Assembly (NCBI GenBank): GCA_002388905.1
Contig: DGNJ01000112.1
Span: forward strand, 5,203 to 16,169
DNA length: 10,967 nucleotides
Origin: Cellvibrionales bacterium UBA4495
GTDB taxonomy: Bacteria > Pseudomonadota > Gammaproteobacteria > Pseudomonadales > Porticoccaceae
Direction: 5' to 3'
Notes under the pieces: model-generated
The model's input: the letters and a program-made list of their open reading frames with translations, nothing else
Told to the model about the DNA's origin: nothing
Database searches by the model: none
Made by a program: the position numbers and the translations under genes
Shown: positions 1 to 6,309 of the stretch, piece by piece
Numbering within the stretch: the stretch's first letter is position 1
How the letters are laid out: each line of letters starts with the position of its first letter

Positions 1-1058
1 TCACGGATGGTGCGCCCGCGTGACACCCGCGCGATAAACATGCCCACGAACGGTGACCAGGCCATCCACCAGCCCCAGTAGAAGAGAGTCCAGCTGCCCA
101 GCCATTCGTTGGGTTCGTAGGCGTAGAGATTGAATGTTTTGCCCACCACTTCGCTGAGATAATTGCCAACGTTCTGAACCAGTGCTTCCAGGAGATGCTG
201 CGTCGGGCCGAAAGACAGCATGAACAGCATGAGGATTACCGCCAGGAGCAGGTTGAGTTCGCTGAGGCGTTTTATGCCGGAGTCCAGTCCGGCCACGACA
301 GAGGCGGTCGCCATGAGTGTGATGGCGGCGATCAGGGTAATTTGTACCCCCAGGGACACGGGAATATCGAACAGATAGCCGAGGCCGGCATTGATCTGCA
401 TGACGCCGAGCCCCAGCGACGTGGCGATCCCGAACATGGTGCCCAACACGGCAAATATATCGACGATATGGCCGATGGGCCCATAGATGCGTTCCCCGAT
501 CAGGGGGTAAAGCGCGGAACGGATTGTCAGTGGCAGCTGGTGGCGGAAGCTGAAGTAGGCCAGGGACATGCCGATCACTGCATAAATGGACCAGGCGTGT
601 AGGCCCCAGTGGAAAAACGTCAGCGACATGGCTTCGCGCGCGGCGGGTATGGTGGCGCCATCCCCCTGGGGCGGCGATACGTAGTGCATGATGGGTTCGC
701 CGACGCCGAAAAACAGAAGCCCGATGCCCATACCCGCGGAAAACAGCATGGAAAACCAGGAAATGTTGCTATAGTCGGGTCGGGAATGATCGGGACCGAG
801 CCGGATGGCGCCGTAGGAACTTATGGCCAGGGCTGCCGAAAATAACAGAAAAACCGCCACGGCAAGGAGGTAAAACCACCCGAATGTGTCGACAATCCAC
901 GCCTGCGTGGCGCTGAAAAGGGTCCCTGCCGTATCCGGCAACAGAGCCGAGAAAAGCACGAACAGCAGAATGAGTGCGCCGGAACCAAAAAAAACAACGG
1001 GGTTGAATTCGGCCCGGGGTTTTCGATATTCGGATGACGGGTCGTCCGGCTCGGACAT
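1..1058 (-). CDS. BCCT-family osmolyte (betaine/choline/carnitine-type) transporter, 3' end outside window
   Basis: Inner-membrane secondary transporter of the BCCT family, which takes up quaternary-ammonium solutes such as glycine betaine, usually driven by Na+. The 352 visible codons contain many hydrophobic segments. The glycine motif GMGIG is at residues 109–113, within a stretch ending GVGEPIMHY. A TM4-like segment HWGLHAWSIY places W151, W156 and Y159 where BetP has its aromatic cage, and the TM8-like segment has W330, W331 and W334, followed by SPFVGMF. The GMGIG form resembles the Na+-coupled BetP/OpuD branch more than E. coli BetT, which I recall as having Asp there. The N-terminal tail is only about 18 residues. 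The ATG at 1058 has AGGAG 8 nt upstream (1071–1067). Family members run about 500–550 residues, so about a third is missing here. The gene follows the ClC gene on the same strand after 113 bp with no clear terminator. The substrate cannot be told from this part. Confidence 0.93.
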   Translation of the reverse strand, partial: MSEPDDPSSEYRKPRAEFNPVVFFGSGALILLFVLFSALLPDTAGTLFSATQAWIVDTFGWFYLLAVAVFLLFSAALAISSYGAIRLGPDHSRPDYSNISWFSMLFSAGMGIGLLFFGVGEPIMHYVSPPQGDGATIPAAREAMSLTFFHWGLHAWSIYAVIGMSLAYFSFRHQLPLTIRSALYPLIGERIYGPIGHIVDIFAVLGTMFGIATSLGLGVMQINAGLGYLFDIPVSLGVQITLIAAITLMATASVVAGLDSGIKRLSELNLLLAVILMLFMLSFGPTQHLLEALVQNVGNYLSEVVGKTFNLYAYEPNEWLGSWTLFYWGWWMAWSPFVGMFIARVSRGRTIR

Positions 1059-1171
1059 GTCGGCTGCTCCTGATCACTGTGCCTTGATTATTGCCGCCAC
1101 GGGGCGAAATCGCGTTTGCTTCCAGCGATAAAACCAGTGAAGCATAGAACCCCGGGTTTGGAAAGTTGGTC

Positions 1172-2512
1172 TCAAGAGCCTCGGGGCGGCCTCTCCGTCC
1201 CCTCATCTGGCGAGGGCGGGCCGTTCCCCTTATCCCGCCGGGCCTCCTGTTTTTCCAGAAGATCCTCGGCGAGGGACCAGTAAACGGTATTTCGGCACAG
1301 CAGTTTGGAGGTGCCCAGCGCGATGAATGCCGTGCCCAGAATGGGCAGCACCATGCTCGGGTTGGCCGTCATCTCCATAACGATCATGGCGGCGGTAATG
1401 GGCGTCTGCACGACGCCGGTAAAATAGGCCACCATGCCCAGAATGACCATTGCCGCCACGGGCGTTGCCGGGACCAGTGGCGCCAGTTCGGAGCCCAGCC
1501 CGGCACCCGCCGCCAGGGAGGGCGCAAAAATCCCGCCCGGTATACCGGTAAAATAGGAGACCCAGGTGGCGAAGATCTTGGCCACCGAGAATTCGAGTCC
1601 CGAGTCGCTCGCGCCGGTGAGGATATCCTTGGCGTGGTGGTAGCCGGAACCGAAGCTCGCGCCCTCGGTCCATATACCCATTGCGGCAAGCAGCAGGCCG
1701 GCGAGGAAGGCCAGGCGCATTGGCGCGCGCTTGATAATAGGCACCAGGCGGCGGGAACCCTGGATCAGGGTAATACTGAATAGTCCGCCGAGCAGGCCGC
1801 CGGCAATACCGCACAGGGGGACCGCAAGCCAGGCCGTGGCGGAGCCTATGGAGACGTCGGTATTGCCGAAATAGGTATAGTTGCCGAGCAGGGCAACCGC
1901 GATGACGCCGGCCAGCAGTACCGCGGTGAGCACCGCCCCGCTGGAGCGCTCCTCGAAGGAGCGGGCCATTTCCTCGATGGCGAACATGATCCCCGCCAGG
2001 GGTGTGTTGAAGGCGGCGGAAATCCCCGCTGCGCCGCCGGCGAGTATCAGGCCCCGTTCCAGCAGGTGGTGGGGAAACCGGGCGAAGCGGCCGAGGCGGA
2101 ACATCACCGACGCGCCGATGTGCACCGTGGGGCCCTCGCGACCGATGGAGGCGCCCGAGAAAAGGCCCAGCAACGTCAGTACCAGTTTCCAGAACGCGAT
2201 ACGGAAGGACAGGAGTTTCAGGCGGTAGCGCTCGTCGGAGTTCTGCAGCGCGGCGATGGCCTGGGGTATGCCCGAGCCGCGCGCACCCGGTGCCCAGTGC
2301 CGCGTTATCCACACGGCTATCATGATGCCCAGGGGGGTTACTATCCAGGGCAGCCATGGATACTGCTGAAACAGGTGGTTGCGGGCTATTTCCACCCAGT
2401 CACCCGACCAGGCGAAAAAGGCGGCGACGACGCCGATGATGATCGCGCCGAGCCACAGCACGAGGCGTACCCGCCAGGCGCTGACAGAGAGCAGGCTCAT
2501 TTGTTCCGGCAT
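1172..2512 (-). CDS. ClC-family H+/Cl- exchange transporter (voltage-gated chloride channel family)
   Basis: A 446-residue inner-membrane ClC protein that exchanges chloride for protons. All core signatures are visible: GSGIP at 79–83 (anion-coordinating Ser), GREGP at 124–128 with E126 as the external gating glutamate, AIEEM with E181 at the position of the E. coli internal proton glutamate (E203), GGIFAP at 326–331, and Y411 near the end as the likely anion-coordinating tyrosine. Having both glutamates points to an antiporter rather than a passive channel. There is no cytoplasmic CBS-domain extension; the C-terminus is a short charged Pro-rich tail. I chose the ATG at 2512, which gives a short N-terminus like those of family members. 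The frame stays open upstream to 2701, but that extension is Arg-rich, unlike the family, and crosses a perfect -10 box. The Shine-Dalgarno is weak (GGGAA, 4 nt upstream). The BCCT transporter gene follows on the same strand. Confidence 0.93.
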   Translation of the reverse strand: MPEQMSLLSVSAWRVRLVLWLGAIIIGVVAAFFAWSGDWVEIARNHLFQQYPWLPWIVTPLGIMIAVWITRHWAPGARGSGIPQAIAALQNSDERYRLKLLSFRIAFWKLVLTLLGLFSGASIGREGPTVHIGASVMFRLGRFARFPHHLLERGLILAGGAAGISAAFNTPLAGIMFAIEEMARSFEERSSGAVLTAVLLAGVIAVALLGNYTYFGNTDVSIGSATAWLAVPLCGIAGGLLGGLFSITLIQGSRRLVPIIKRAPMRLAFLAGLLLAAMGIWTEGASFGSGYHHAKDILTGASDSGLEFSVAKIFATWVSYFTGIPGGIFAPSLAAGAGLGSELAPLVPATPVAAMVILGMVAYFTGVVQTPITAAMIVMEMTANPSMVLPILGTAFIALGTSKLLCRNTVYWSLAEDLLEKQEARRDKGNGPPSPDEGTERPPRGS

Positions 2513-2603
2513 GGTGTTCCCGTGGTTCGCTGTGGACGGTTGTCGACGGTGGCGGCGAAATGGTTTGCCAACGCCACTACGACTGCGATCCGCAAAACGG
2601 GAC

Positions 2604-2609
2604 ATTATA
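2604..2609 (-). promoter_or_regulatory. -10 box of a likely ClC-gene promoter
   Basis: On the minus strand this reads TATAAT, a perfect sigma70 -10 element, about 90 bp before the chosen ClC start at 2512. The -35 region at 16–18 bp spacing (around 2626–2633) has no good TTGACA match, so the promoter may need an activator or be weak. It would give a leader of about 85 nt. Confidence 0.4.
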
Positions 2610-2682
2610 CCGCTTGTGCCGGTAAAAGTTTTGCCCGGCCTGTAACGGGGTCGTCGGGCGCCAACCCGCGGCCGCGCTGCCC

Positions 2683-2711
2683 CTGCGATCGGTCCGCGCA
2701 TGGGTTATCAT
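2683..2711 (+). promoter_or_regulatory. argC: Weak candidate promoter for argC
   Basis: TATCAT at 2706–2711 (5 of 6 to consensus), with CTGCGA (3 of 6) 17 bp upstream at 2683–2688. The predicted start near 2718 would give a leader of about 34 nt before the GTG at 2752. I saw no ArgR box (TNTGAAT-type dyad) in the 239-bp divergent region, so arginine control is not supported by sequence. Confidence 0.3.
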
Positions 2712-2738
2712 AGTGTGTTGTCGCGAATACGAGAATGA

Positions 2739-2745
2739 GAGAGGT
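2739..2745 (+). promoter_or_regulatory. argC: Ribosome binding site that decides the argC start
   Basis: GAGAGGT lies 6 nt before the GTG at 2752. No comparable site precedes the alternative in-frame GTG at 2713, which would also sit at the predicted transcription start. Confidence 0.6.
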
Positions 2746-2751
2746 AACGTC

Positions 2752-3783
2752 GTGCTAGAAGTAGGTATTGTCGGTGGCACCGGCTACACCGGTGTGGAGT
2801 TGTTGCGCTTGTTGATCGGCCACCCCGACGTCGCCATCCGGGTAATCACTTCCCGCGGGGAAGCGGGCACGCCGGTGGCGGACCTTTTCCCGAGCCTGCG
2901 CGGTCATCTGGACCTGAATTTTACCGACCCGGACCCGGCCGTCCTGGCCGCCTGTGACCTGGTCTTTTTCGCGACACCCCATGGTGTCGCCCAGAGTCAG
3001 GTGCCCGCCCTGCTTGAAGCCGGCGTCCGTGTGGTCGATCTGTCCGCGGATTTCAGAATCCGTGATATCGCTACCTGGGAGCAGTGGTACGGTCAGGATC
3101 ACGGTTGTCCCGAGCTGGTGGGAGAGGCCGTCTACGGCCTTCCCGAAGTGCACCGGGAAGCGATTCGCACGGCGCGCCTGGTGGCCTGTCCCGGGTGCTA
3201 CCCTACGGGGGTCCAGTTGGGTTTTTTGCCGCTCCTGGAGCGGGGGCTGGTGGATACCGGCGATCTTATTGCCAGCTGCGCTTCCGGCGCCAGTGGCGCC
3301 GGGCGTCAGGCCAAGGTGGACAACCTGCTAACGGAGCTGTCCGGGAGCTTCAAGGCCTACGGCGTCGGCGGGCACCGGCACCTTCCCGAAATGGAACAGG
3401 GGCTCAGGGATATCGCCGGTGGTGATGTCAGCCTGACCTTCGTGCCCCATTTACTGCCCATTGTCCGAGGTATTCATTGCACCCTTTACGGTACGCTGAA
3501 AGACACCGGCGTGGACCTTCAGGCGCTCTACGAGGAACGATTCGCCGACGAACCCTTCGTCGATGTCCTCCCCGAAGGAGCCATGCCCCAGACACGCACG
3601 GTCCGGGGGACCAACAGTTGCCGTATCAGTGTCTTTCGCCCCCAGGCACGCGACAAGGTGGTGGTTCTGGTGGCGGAGGATAACCTGGTCAAGGGCGCCT
3701 CCGGCCAGGCCGTGCAGGCCATGAACCTGATGTTCGGCCTGCCCGAGGCCCGTGGCCTCGACTACCCGGCGCTGTTGCCCTGA
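2752..3783 (+). CDS. argC: N-acetyl-gamma-glutamyl-phosphate reductase
   Basis: ArgC catalyses the NADPH-dependent reduction of N-acetylglutamyl phosphate to N-acetylglutamate semialdehyde, the third step of arginine synthesis, in the cytoplasm. The 343-residue product is close to the 334 of E. coli ArgC. The N-terminal dinucleotide-binding loop GGTGYTG is at residues 8–14. The family active-site signature ACPGCYPTG has the catalytic Cys at 149. GAGRQAK follows at 183–189, and the conserved GGHRH, with the likely catalytic His, is at 206–210. The GTG at 2752 is chosen because it has a good Shine-Dalgarno and starts directly with MLEVGIVGG, as family members do. The gene is divergent from the ClC gene. 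It is the first gene of the plus-strand set and is followed after 86 bp by the coiled-coil gene, which may have its own promoter. No other arg gene is in the window. Confidence 0.97.
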   Translation: MLEVGIVGGTGYTGVELLRLLIGHPDVAIRVITSRGEAGTPVADLFPSLRGHLDLNFTDPDPAVLAACDLVFFATPHGVAQSQVPALLEAGVRVVDLSADFRIRDIATWEQWYGQDHGCPELVGEAVYGLPEVHREAIRTARLVACPGCYPTGVQLGFLPLLERGLVDTGDLIASCASGASGAGRQAKVDNLLTELSGSFKAYGVGGHRHLPEMEQGLRDIAGGDVSLTFVPHLLPIVRGIHCTLYGTLKDTGVDLQALYEERFADEPFVDVLPEGAMPQTRTVRGTNSCRISVFRPQARDKVVVLVAEDNLVKGASGQAVQAMNLMFGLPEARGLDYPALLP

Positions 3784-3816
3784 TGCGAACGGTTTAACAA
3801 ATGCGCGCATTGGTGA

Positions 3817-3845
3817 CTGAGGTCTCTGGTCAGGCGCGCTAGAAT
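3817..3845 (+). promoter_or_regulatory. Candidate promoter for the coiled-coil/bactofilin genes
   Basis: TAGAAT at 3840–3845 sits 25 bp before the ATG at 3870 and is preceded by CAGGCGCGC. This nearly repeats the -10 context of the rRNA promoters at the end of the window (CAGGCGC-TAGAAT). The -35 region at 17-bp spacing (CTGAGG, 3817–3822) is poor. A perfect 12-bp palindrome, AATGCGCGCATT, lies just upstream at 3800–3811. Confidence 0.4.
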
Positions 3846-3869
3846 CGTCCACTGGCCGGGAGTTTCCCC

Positions 3870-4577
3870 ATGGCGGAAAAACTGATCGTCAAGCCCCATC
3901 GGCCCGGCCGGGTCCGCCTGGCGGTGGTTGGGGTCGCTGCGCTGGTTCTGGTTCTGGTCGCCACGGCCTACCTGGCAGGCAGCCGTTACTATGGCCAGGC
4001 CATGGCCGAGAAGCGCGAGCAGGCCGCCGAATTGCGGCGCCTGCGCCAGCAAGTGGCCGAACTGGCGCGGCAGAAGACCAACTGGGAAATCGCCAGCGAA
4101 GTCAACGCCGCCTCCCTGGAGTCGGTTAGAGTCGAACTTGCGCGGCTCGAGACGGTGATGGCCTCGCAAAGGGAGGAGCTCGAGCTCTACCGAAACCTGC
4201 TCAAGGACAACGGGGAGGCCAGCGGTCTCCATATCGAGACCCTGGATGTGACCGCCACCGATCGGGCCGATCGTTTCGGATACCGCCTGGTGGTACGGCG
4301 CAAGGCGGCACTTAGCAAGCCCGTGGAGGTGGAAGTCTCCCTCGACATAGAGGGTTCCAGTGGCGGCGAGCCCCGCTCGCTGGCTTTCCGGGACGTGGAT
4401 TCGTCGATGACCGGCGAATCCCGGATGGTCAGCTTCAAGTACTTCAAGGTGCTCCGGGGGACTATGGCGTTGCCCCGGGGCTTCGAACCCGCAAAAGTTG
4501 TGGTCCGGGTCCAGATCAAGGGCCGACAGAAAACCATTCGGGAACGGGAGTTCCCGTGGCAAGTGCAGGAGGTCTGA
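3870..4577 (+). CDS. DUF6776-like single-span membrane protein with periplasmic coiled coil
   Basis: Function unknown. The 235-residue protein has a short basic N-terminus (residues 1–15, rich in K/R/H), one hydrophobic span at about 16–36, a heptad-like Leu/Ala/Glu/Arg-rich coiled coil at about 45–112, and a C-terminal domain (about 118–235) with alternating hydrophobic residues that suggest a beta fold. The basic N-terminus before the span predicts N-in topology, with the coiled coil and beta domain in the periplasm. From memory, proteins of this layout between argC and a bactofilin gene in Pseudomonas-type genomes are assigned to DUF6776; I could not check this. The start has GGGAG about 8 nt upstream. 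Its TGA is 1 bp from the bactofilin ATG, and the bactofilin ribosome binding site lies inside this gene's last codons, so the two are probably translationally coupled and may work together as membrane anchor and scaffold. That pairing is inference. Confidence 0.8.
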   Translation: MAEKLIVKPHRPGRVRLAVVGVAALVLVLVATAYLAGSRYYGQAMAEKREQAAELRRLRQQVAELARQKTNWEIASEVNAASLESVRVELARLETVMASQREELELYRNLLKDNGEASGLHIETLDVTATDRADRFGYRLVVRRKAALSKPVEVEVSLDIEGSSGGEPRSLAFRDVDSSMTGESRMVSFKYFKVLRGTMALPRGFEPAKVVVRVQIKGRQKTIREREFPWQVQEV

Positions 4578-4578
4578 G

Positions 4579-5049
4579 ATGCGAGGCAGGAAACAGGGTA
4601 ACGCCACTCCCTCGAACAGTACCACGTTGATTGCCGGCGGTACGCGTATCCTGGGGGATGTCCACTTTCGGGGCAGCCTGGAGGTGGAGGGCGAAGTGGT
4701 CGGTAACTTAATTGCTGACAAGGACGACCAGGCCCGGGTCCGGGTTCTTGAATCGGGCCTGGTCAAGGGCGAGATTCATGTCCCCGCCGTAGTTGTCAAC
4801 GGCGCAGTCGAGGGGGATGTTCACGCCACCGGGCAGGTGATGCTCGCGGCCAAGGCCCGGGTCGAAGGTAATATTCACTACACGGTCATCGAGATACAGA
4901 AGGGAGCTCAAGTGAATGGCAGCTTCGTCCATGTGGAGGCGGGGCTGCGTGCCGGTGATGAACGCGCCGCTCCTGTGGTGGGCACGGAAGGGCCGGCGCC
5001 GGGCGTGGACGCCCTGGCAAAGAAGGTGGAATCGGCAAATTCGTGCTAA
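4579..5049 (+). CDS. Bactofilin (polymer-forming cytoskeletal protein)
   Basis: A 156-residue bactofilin. These proteins assemble without nucleotide into beta-helical filaments on the membrane and place cell-wall or morphogenesis enzymes. Residues about 15–122 form the repetitive beta-helix core: TTLIAGGTRILGDVHF, then SLEVEGEVVGNLIA, GLVKGEIHV, GAVEGDVHATG, ARVEGNIHY and AQVNGSF, with the regular Val/Ile and Gly spacing of the family. Both tails are short and likely disordered: about 14 residues with several Lys/Arg at the N-terminus, and an Ala/Pro-rich C-terminus ending in Cys. No hydrophobic anchor is visible, so membrane association may rely on the upstream coiled-coil protein. The ATG at 4579 is chosen for GGAGGT at 4568–4573, 5 nt upstream. 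The frame is open further upstream, but that part overlaps the preceding gene and lacks family similarity. The TAA stop falls within the predicted -10 box of erpA. Confidence 0.93.
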   Translation: MRGRKQGNATPSNSTTLIAGGTRILGDVHFRGSLEVEGEVVGNLIADKDDQARVRVLESGLVKGEIHVPAVVVNGAVEGDVHATGQVMLAAKARVEGNIHYTVIEIQKGAQVNGSFVHVEAGLRAGDERAAPVVGTEGPAPGVDALAKKVESANSC

Positions 5050-5052
5050 AAT
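5047..5052 (+). promoter_or_regulatory. erpA: -10 box of a likely erpA promoter
   Basis: TAAAAT, 5 of 6 to the sigma70 consensus and preceded by TGC as in an extended -10, overlaps the TAA stop of the bactofilin gene. The -35 region around 5024–5029 (AGGTGG) is poor. The extended -10 and the adjacent operator-like dyad suggest that erpA can be transcribed separately from the upstream genes. Confidence 0.45.
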
Positions 5053-5075
5053 ACCCGACCAGTTAGCTCGGTTAT
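5051..5075 (+). promoter_or_regulatory. erpA: Candidate IscR type 1 operator upstream of erpA
   Basis: This 25-bp stretch matches the E. coli type 1 IscR consensus, as I remember it (ATASYYGACTRWWWYAGTCRRSTAT), at 19 of 25 positions. The outer arms ATACCCGAC and CTCGGTTAT fit best; the centre fits poorly. The arms form an imperfect dyad. It overlaps the end of the -10 box and the expected transcription start, as a repressor site would, and ends 12 bp before the erpA ATG. E. coli erpA is a known target of [2Fe-2S]-IscR through such a site. No iscR gene is in the window. Confidence 0.5.
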
Positions 5076-5087
5076 TCAGGAGAAAGA

Positions 5088-5441
5088 ATGACAGCTGTCG
5101 AATCCTTCACGCCTACTGCACTGCAGGTGAGCGACGAGGCCATCGCCAAGGTGCGTAGTCTCGTGCAAGAGGAAGAAAATCCGGACCTCAAGCTGCGGGT
5201 CTTTGTCACCGGCGGCGGCTGTTCGGGGTTCCAGTACGGTTTTACCTTCGATGAGGCCGTGGCCGAAGACGATACCGTGATCGATAAGGATGGGGTCCAG
5301 GTGCTGGTGGATGCCTTGAGCATCCAGTATCTCCAGGGTTCCCAGGTGGACTACGAAGAGGGCTTGCAGGGTTCCCGGTTTTTGATCAACAACCCCAACG
5401 CCAAGACCACCTGCGGTTGCGGCGCTTCCTTCTCCGTCTAG
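5088..5441 (+). CDS. erpA: Iron-sulfur cluster insertion protein ErpA (A-type carrier)
   Basis: ErpA is a small cytoplasmic A-type carrier that passes Fe-S clusters to apo-proteins, including enzymes of isoprenoid synthesis in E. coli. The 117-residue length matches the family (about 114). The three cluster-binding cysteines are present: C45 in [11 protein letters not shown], and C109 and C111 in TTCGCG near the C-terminus. The stretch [18 protein letters not shown] and the segment FLINNPNA are typical of ErpA rather than IscA or SufA. The ATG at 5088 has AGGAG 5 nt upstream. The gene follows the bactofilin by 38 bp, which contain a candidate promoter and IscR-like operator. It is convergent with the PPK2 gene, 26 bp away. 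Confidence 0.96.
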   Translation: MTAVESFTPTALQVSDEAIAKVRSLVQEEENPDLKLRVFVTGGGCSGFQYGFTFDEAVAEDDTVIDKDGVQVLVDALSIQYLQGSQVDYEEGLQGSRFLINNPNAKTTCGCGASFSV

Positions 5442-5444
5442 CCG

Positions 5445-5463
5445 CGGTAAGTGTCGCTCACCG
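5445..5463. terminator. Weak hairpin between the convergent erpA and PPK2 genes
   Basis: CGGTAAG and CTCACCG form a 7-bp stem with one mismatch around a 5-nt loop, filling most of the 26-bp gap between the two stop codons. There is no T-tract on either side, so it is at best a weak bidirectional terminator. Confidence 0.25.
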
Positions 5464-5467
5464 ATCT

Positions 5468-6253
5468 TCAGTCCAGCCCCAGTTGTTTCTTGGCAGCCCG
5501 GATCTCGTCCGCGGAGAACCGCGGTATACGCGTATCGATGGTTTGCTCGAGTCGGTGGACAATCAGCTCCAGTGCCCGGGTCCGGGCGTACCATTTGTGG
5601 TCGCCCGGAACCAGTAACCAGGGCGCATAATGGCTGTCAGTTCGCGCGAACATTTCTTCGTAAGCAAGCCGATAGTCGTCGGCGCGGGCGCGATTGCGCA
5701 GATCGTCCCCGGTCAGCTTCCAGTGTTTCCGGGGATTATCCAGTCGTTCCTCAAAGCGTCGTAACTGCTCGCGCTGACTGATGTGCATGAAAAGCTTGAT
5801 AATCACGACGCCGTCGTCGGCAAGTGTCCGTTCGAACTCATTGATTTCGCCATAGGCCCGTTGCCATTCGTCGTCTCGGGCAAGCGCCTCAATTCGTTCC
5901 ACCAGAACGCGGCCGTACCAGCTCCGGTCGAAAATCGCGATTTCCCCTCTTGCCGGCATTTTTCGCCAGAAGCGCTGCAGGTAGTGCTCGCCGGTTTCTT
6001 TTTCGTCGGGGCGGCCGATGGGATGCACCCGGTAAGATCGCGGGTCCAGTTTCTCCCGCAGCCGGCGGATGGTACCGCCCTTGCCGCTGGCGTCCCAGCC
6101 TTCGAAGACAATCACGACCCGCTCGCCATTGTGGTAGCAGGCCGTCTGCAGGTCCCGCAGGGCGGTTTGTAGTGCCTTGAGTTGACTTTCGTAAGTGTCC
6201 TGGTCGGCGAACTGGGCGGTAAGATCGACAGTTTCGAGTCTGTTTCGGGTCAT
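5468..6253 (-). CDS. PPK2-family polyphosphate:nucleotide phosphotransferase
   Basis: A 261-residue single-domain polyphosphate kinase 2. The family moves phosphate between polyphosphate and nucleoside mono- or diphosphates in the cytoplasm. The Walker A motif is EGWDASGKGG at 51–60, with K58 at the phosphate. The Walker B-like motif IFDRSWYGRVLVER is at 107–120. The lid region rich in Arg and Lys is about 160–192, and APWLLVPGDHKWYAR, a conserved family stretch, is at 210–224. The EGWDxxGKGG form and the FDRSWYGRVLVER stretch recall the catalytic domain of class II PPK2 (AMP-phosphorylating PAP, as in P. aeruginosa PA3455), but without its second domain; assigning the class is inference. The ATG at 6253 has GGAG about 5–6 nt upstream. 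It lies 56 bp after anmK on the same strand, so it is probably the last gene of a mepM–anmK–ppk2 transcript. As far as I recall, it does not belong to this neighbourhood in Pseudomonas. Confidence 0.93.
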   Translation of the reverse strand: MTRNRLETVDLTAQFADQDTYESQLKALQTALRDLQTACYHNGERVVIVFEGWDASGKGGTIRRLREKLDPRSYRVHPIGRPDEKETGEHYLQRFWRKMPARGEIAIFDRSWYGRVLVERIEALARDDEWQRAYGEINEFERTLADDGVVIIKLFMHISQREQLRRFEERLDNPRKHWKLTGDDLRNRARADDYRLAYEEMFARTDSHYAPWLLVPGDHKWYARTRALELIVHRLEQTIDTRIPRFSADEIRAAKKQLGLD

Positions 6254-6309
6254 GGTTCTCCGGTAACGCCGATAGGGTTTTGCGTCCCGCTGGTGGCAGG
6301 GGCGCTTCC

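Noticed and set aside
195..845. Plus-strand open frames opposite the BCCT transporter
   Set aside because: The minus strand encodes a well-conserved BCCT protein across the whole stretch; the plus-strand translations look like antisense shadows.
2513..2701. In-frame upstream extension of the ClC gene (63 more residues, starts at 2701 or 2605)
   Set aside because: The added residues are Arg/Pro-rich and unlike ClC N-termini, and the region contains a perfect minus-strand -10 box at 2604–2609 that would place the transcript start downstream of these codons.
1166..2713. Open frames antisense to the ClC gene (1166–1783, 2066–2713)
   Set aside because: Low-complexity Gly/Arg/His/Gln-rich translations with no domain, opposite a clear ClC gene.
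2713..2751. Alternative GTG start for argC at 2713
   Set aside because: No Shine-Dalgarno precedes it, it coincides with the likely transcription start, and it adds 13 residues before the family-typical LEVGIVGG opening.
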